Positions 62,070-64,000 of a stretch of 64,000 nucleotides of DNA are shown here, in pieces (within the stretch, counting starts at the first letter, position 1; every line of letters starts with the position of its first letter). Origin of the DNA: Latrodectus hesperus (lineage: Eukaryota > Arthropoda > Arachnida > Araneae > Theridiidae); NCBI GenBank assembly GCA_037975125.1, contig CM075852.1, positions 11,164,814 to 11,228,813 of the forward strand, written 5' to 3'. Both the position numbers and the translations under genes were made by a program. The notes below the pieces were generated by a model. It was not told the DNA's origin. It saw nothing but the letters and a program-made list of their open reading frames with translations, and searched no databases.

Positions 62070-64000
62070 GAAGAAATAGTGCCCCAGTATAATAAATGTT
62101 TCGAATAATCAATGATGTTTGCCATCACAGCTGCATGACTATTTGTTTCCTTATAAATTTGATTGAGATATGTTATATGAATAGATATTAAATTAGTTTT
62201 TTATTTGAAGAAAAAATATTATAAACAATTTTCTTTCGAGAATTTAAAACATCCGTTAAAGCCGTTAAACATCCGTTACTTATTACATTTATCATTATTA
62301 CAAAGAAAATTTTTTTAATCTTATTATTACACAGTCAGTTATTATATTATTTAACTGACTGTATTTACTTTATTTATTTTTGTCAGTATTTTTAAAAAAA
62401 TTACTAACTTATTTTTTGAAAGACTAATTTTACTGTCTTCATAACTATAAATGAAATTTTGGTTACTCCTATAAAATTTTTGATATTTTTAAAGCCTTAA
62501 AATGTGCCTCATTCCTTACAAGTTTATTGAACAGTTGTAAGTTATTGACCACATTCCTCAAAAAGTTTTTTAATCGAAATTATAATTAAAAATATCATAA
62601 AATTAATACATTTAATTAGACAAAAATTCTTAAGTTACACTGAACCAAATATTTTGCTTTATTTTAATACTAGGAAAAAGTTTTTTTCAACTCGAAATAA
62701 GACGAATTTTAAATTTTTCAAATGAACGAAAATCAGAAAGATTTTGAATAAATGAAAATCTAAATTTTTTCCTTAATGCAAGGAATAGTTAAAAGAAAAA
62801 AGTACAAATTGTTTACTTTTGAAACATTTTAACGAAGATAAGATTAATTTTAAATGAACATTTAATATTATAAATGGAATTATAAAAATCATTTTTTATA
62901 ATTCAATGAATATTTATTAAAGAACACTATTAAATATTATTCCCTTAAATATTACATATTCCTTCACAAATATATTTCTGTTAAATTTATTCTTATGAAT
63001 CGAAATCTTTTTAATTGATAAAATATTGTAAAGTATTATTTAAAATGAAATAAGTTTTTTCATTTATTCATATCATTTTTTGAGGCTAGAAATACTGAAA
63101 AATATTTGATAGGATTTTCGAGAAAAGAATAACTGAATTTTAAAATATTCGATTGTATCAAACAATGTTTTCCTGGAATATTTTTAACATACAACTCAGA
63201 AGAAAGATTGTGACAGATAATGCCTTAAAAATTAATCTTAAAAAAGCTTAAAATTAAACTACAAACCCATCTTTAAGAGGTTACATTAGTAATTTTTGTA
63301 TTGCACTTGTAATCTGCTGTAATCCATAGATTAATTATCGATAAAGATAACTAGTCTGTAGTTTACAGTAGGGTTACAATTCCAATTCAAATATTACTAT
63401 TAGGAATTCCATGGCTTCCAACTAAAACAATTAAGAATTATTTTATATAAAAAATTAATTTTCGATGACAACTATTATTTTTATCATATTATTTGTTATT
63501 TGATAAACATGCCTATTTTCAATTGTAAGAATAAAATTATTTTTTTAATAAAAAATATTATTTAGAACGCTGTGAATGATTGTCATATAAATTACATGGT
63601 ATAATTTTCATATTAATTAATTTCTTATCGTAAATTAAATTTTAAATAAAAATTCAATTAATAAGTACCAGAATCTAGAGTTGCTTACAAATATTGATTG
63701 CTTAGGTGGTTATTTTTTATGATAAAGAACAAAAATTATCTATGAATCCGTGCTGAAATAACTTCAGTGACTAAATTAATTATCCCTTAATTATTTTATA
63801 GCGCCTGTAAAATAAATTCAAAGATATTATATTATAAAAAATAAGATACTGTGTACTAACAGTGTACTAACATTCATAAAATTTTATCATAGCGAAATAA
63901 CTTTTCTCTATATTGTTTTCATAAATATAATTAATGAAATAAAAATAAATTAAAATTAAAGGAAAAATTAAAAAATTAAAGACTTCATTAGATCAAGTTG
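62070..64000. other. A+T-rich sequence to the window end
   Basis: No gene or element recognised. A possible gene 3 start exon, ATG AAG ACA then GTAAAA (62442-62434), lies here; it is speculative. Confidence 0.4.

Overview
This window reads as nuclear DNA of an arthropod. A chelicerate, most likely a spider, is my best guess. That rests on the very high A+T content, intron-rich genes with short internal exons, a mariner copy, several tRNA-derived SINE families and non-LTR retroposon remnants. No sequence here fixes the species, so the organism call is inference.

The main content is a tandem, same-strand (minus) cluster of three large multi-exon genes: gene 1 (13406 down to 2608, 8 exons, about 1,118 aa), gene 2 (43654 down to 32420, 6 exons, 1,736 aa) and gene 3 (from at least 56011 down to 48919, at least 3 exons, about 1,193 aa plus an unresolved start). 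I joined the exons by hand at GT/AG splice sites, and reading frames and phases agree across every junction. All three predict secreted, tryptophan-rich, low-complexity proteins with hydrophobic signal peptides. They share (i) one copy each of a short tryptophan-rich module (DGW..., EWKI, G-x-W-x-V-T), (ii) a GYIVW-like module encoded upstream of it, and (iii) a C-terminal aliphatic strand (IIVIDY/IIIDY/IIVIAK) next to a lysine-rich tail. Between these are fast-evolving repeats: KSWKPP in gene 1, a 17-residue NHQRY repeat in gene 2, and W-A/T-P-P and Asn/Gln/Gly-Trp repeats in gene 3. I do not recognise the family. The pattern suggests secreted structural, adhesive or matrix proteins that diversified by tandem duplication.

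Region by region: 1-2530 is A+T-rich, with one weak receptor-like ORF. 2531-13513 is gene 1 with its promoter; intron 1 holds an internally deleted mariner. 13514-32140 is an intergenic repeat zone: a 518-bp TA tract, about 18 copies of a 275-bp satellite, a broken LINE with two nested SINEs, a probable non-autonomous Helitron and at least six more SINE copies. 32420-43735 is gene 2 with a TATA/initiator pair; a 5'-truncated retroposon with a 12-bp target duplication sits in intron 5. 43740-48425 is intergenic with one dispersed repeat. 48426-56011 (or further) is gene 3, with a LINE fragment in an intron. 56012-64000 is A+T-rich, with one SINE and a perfect 38-bp-arm hairpin.
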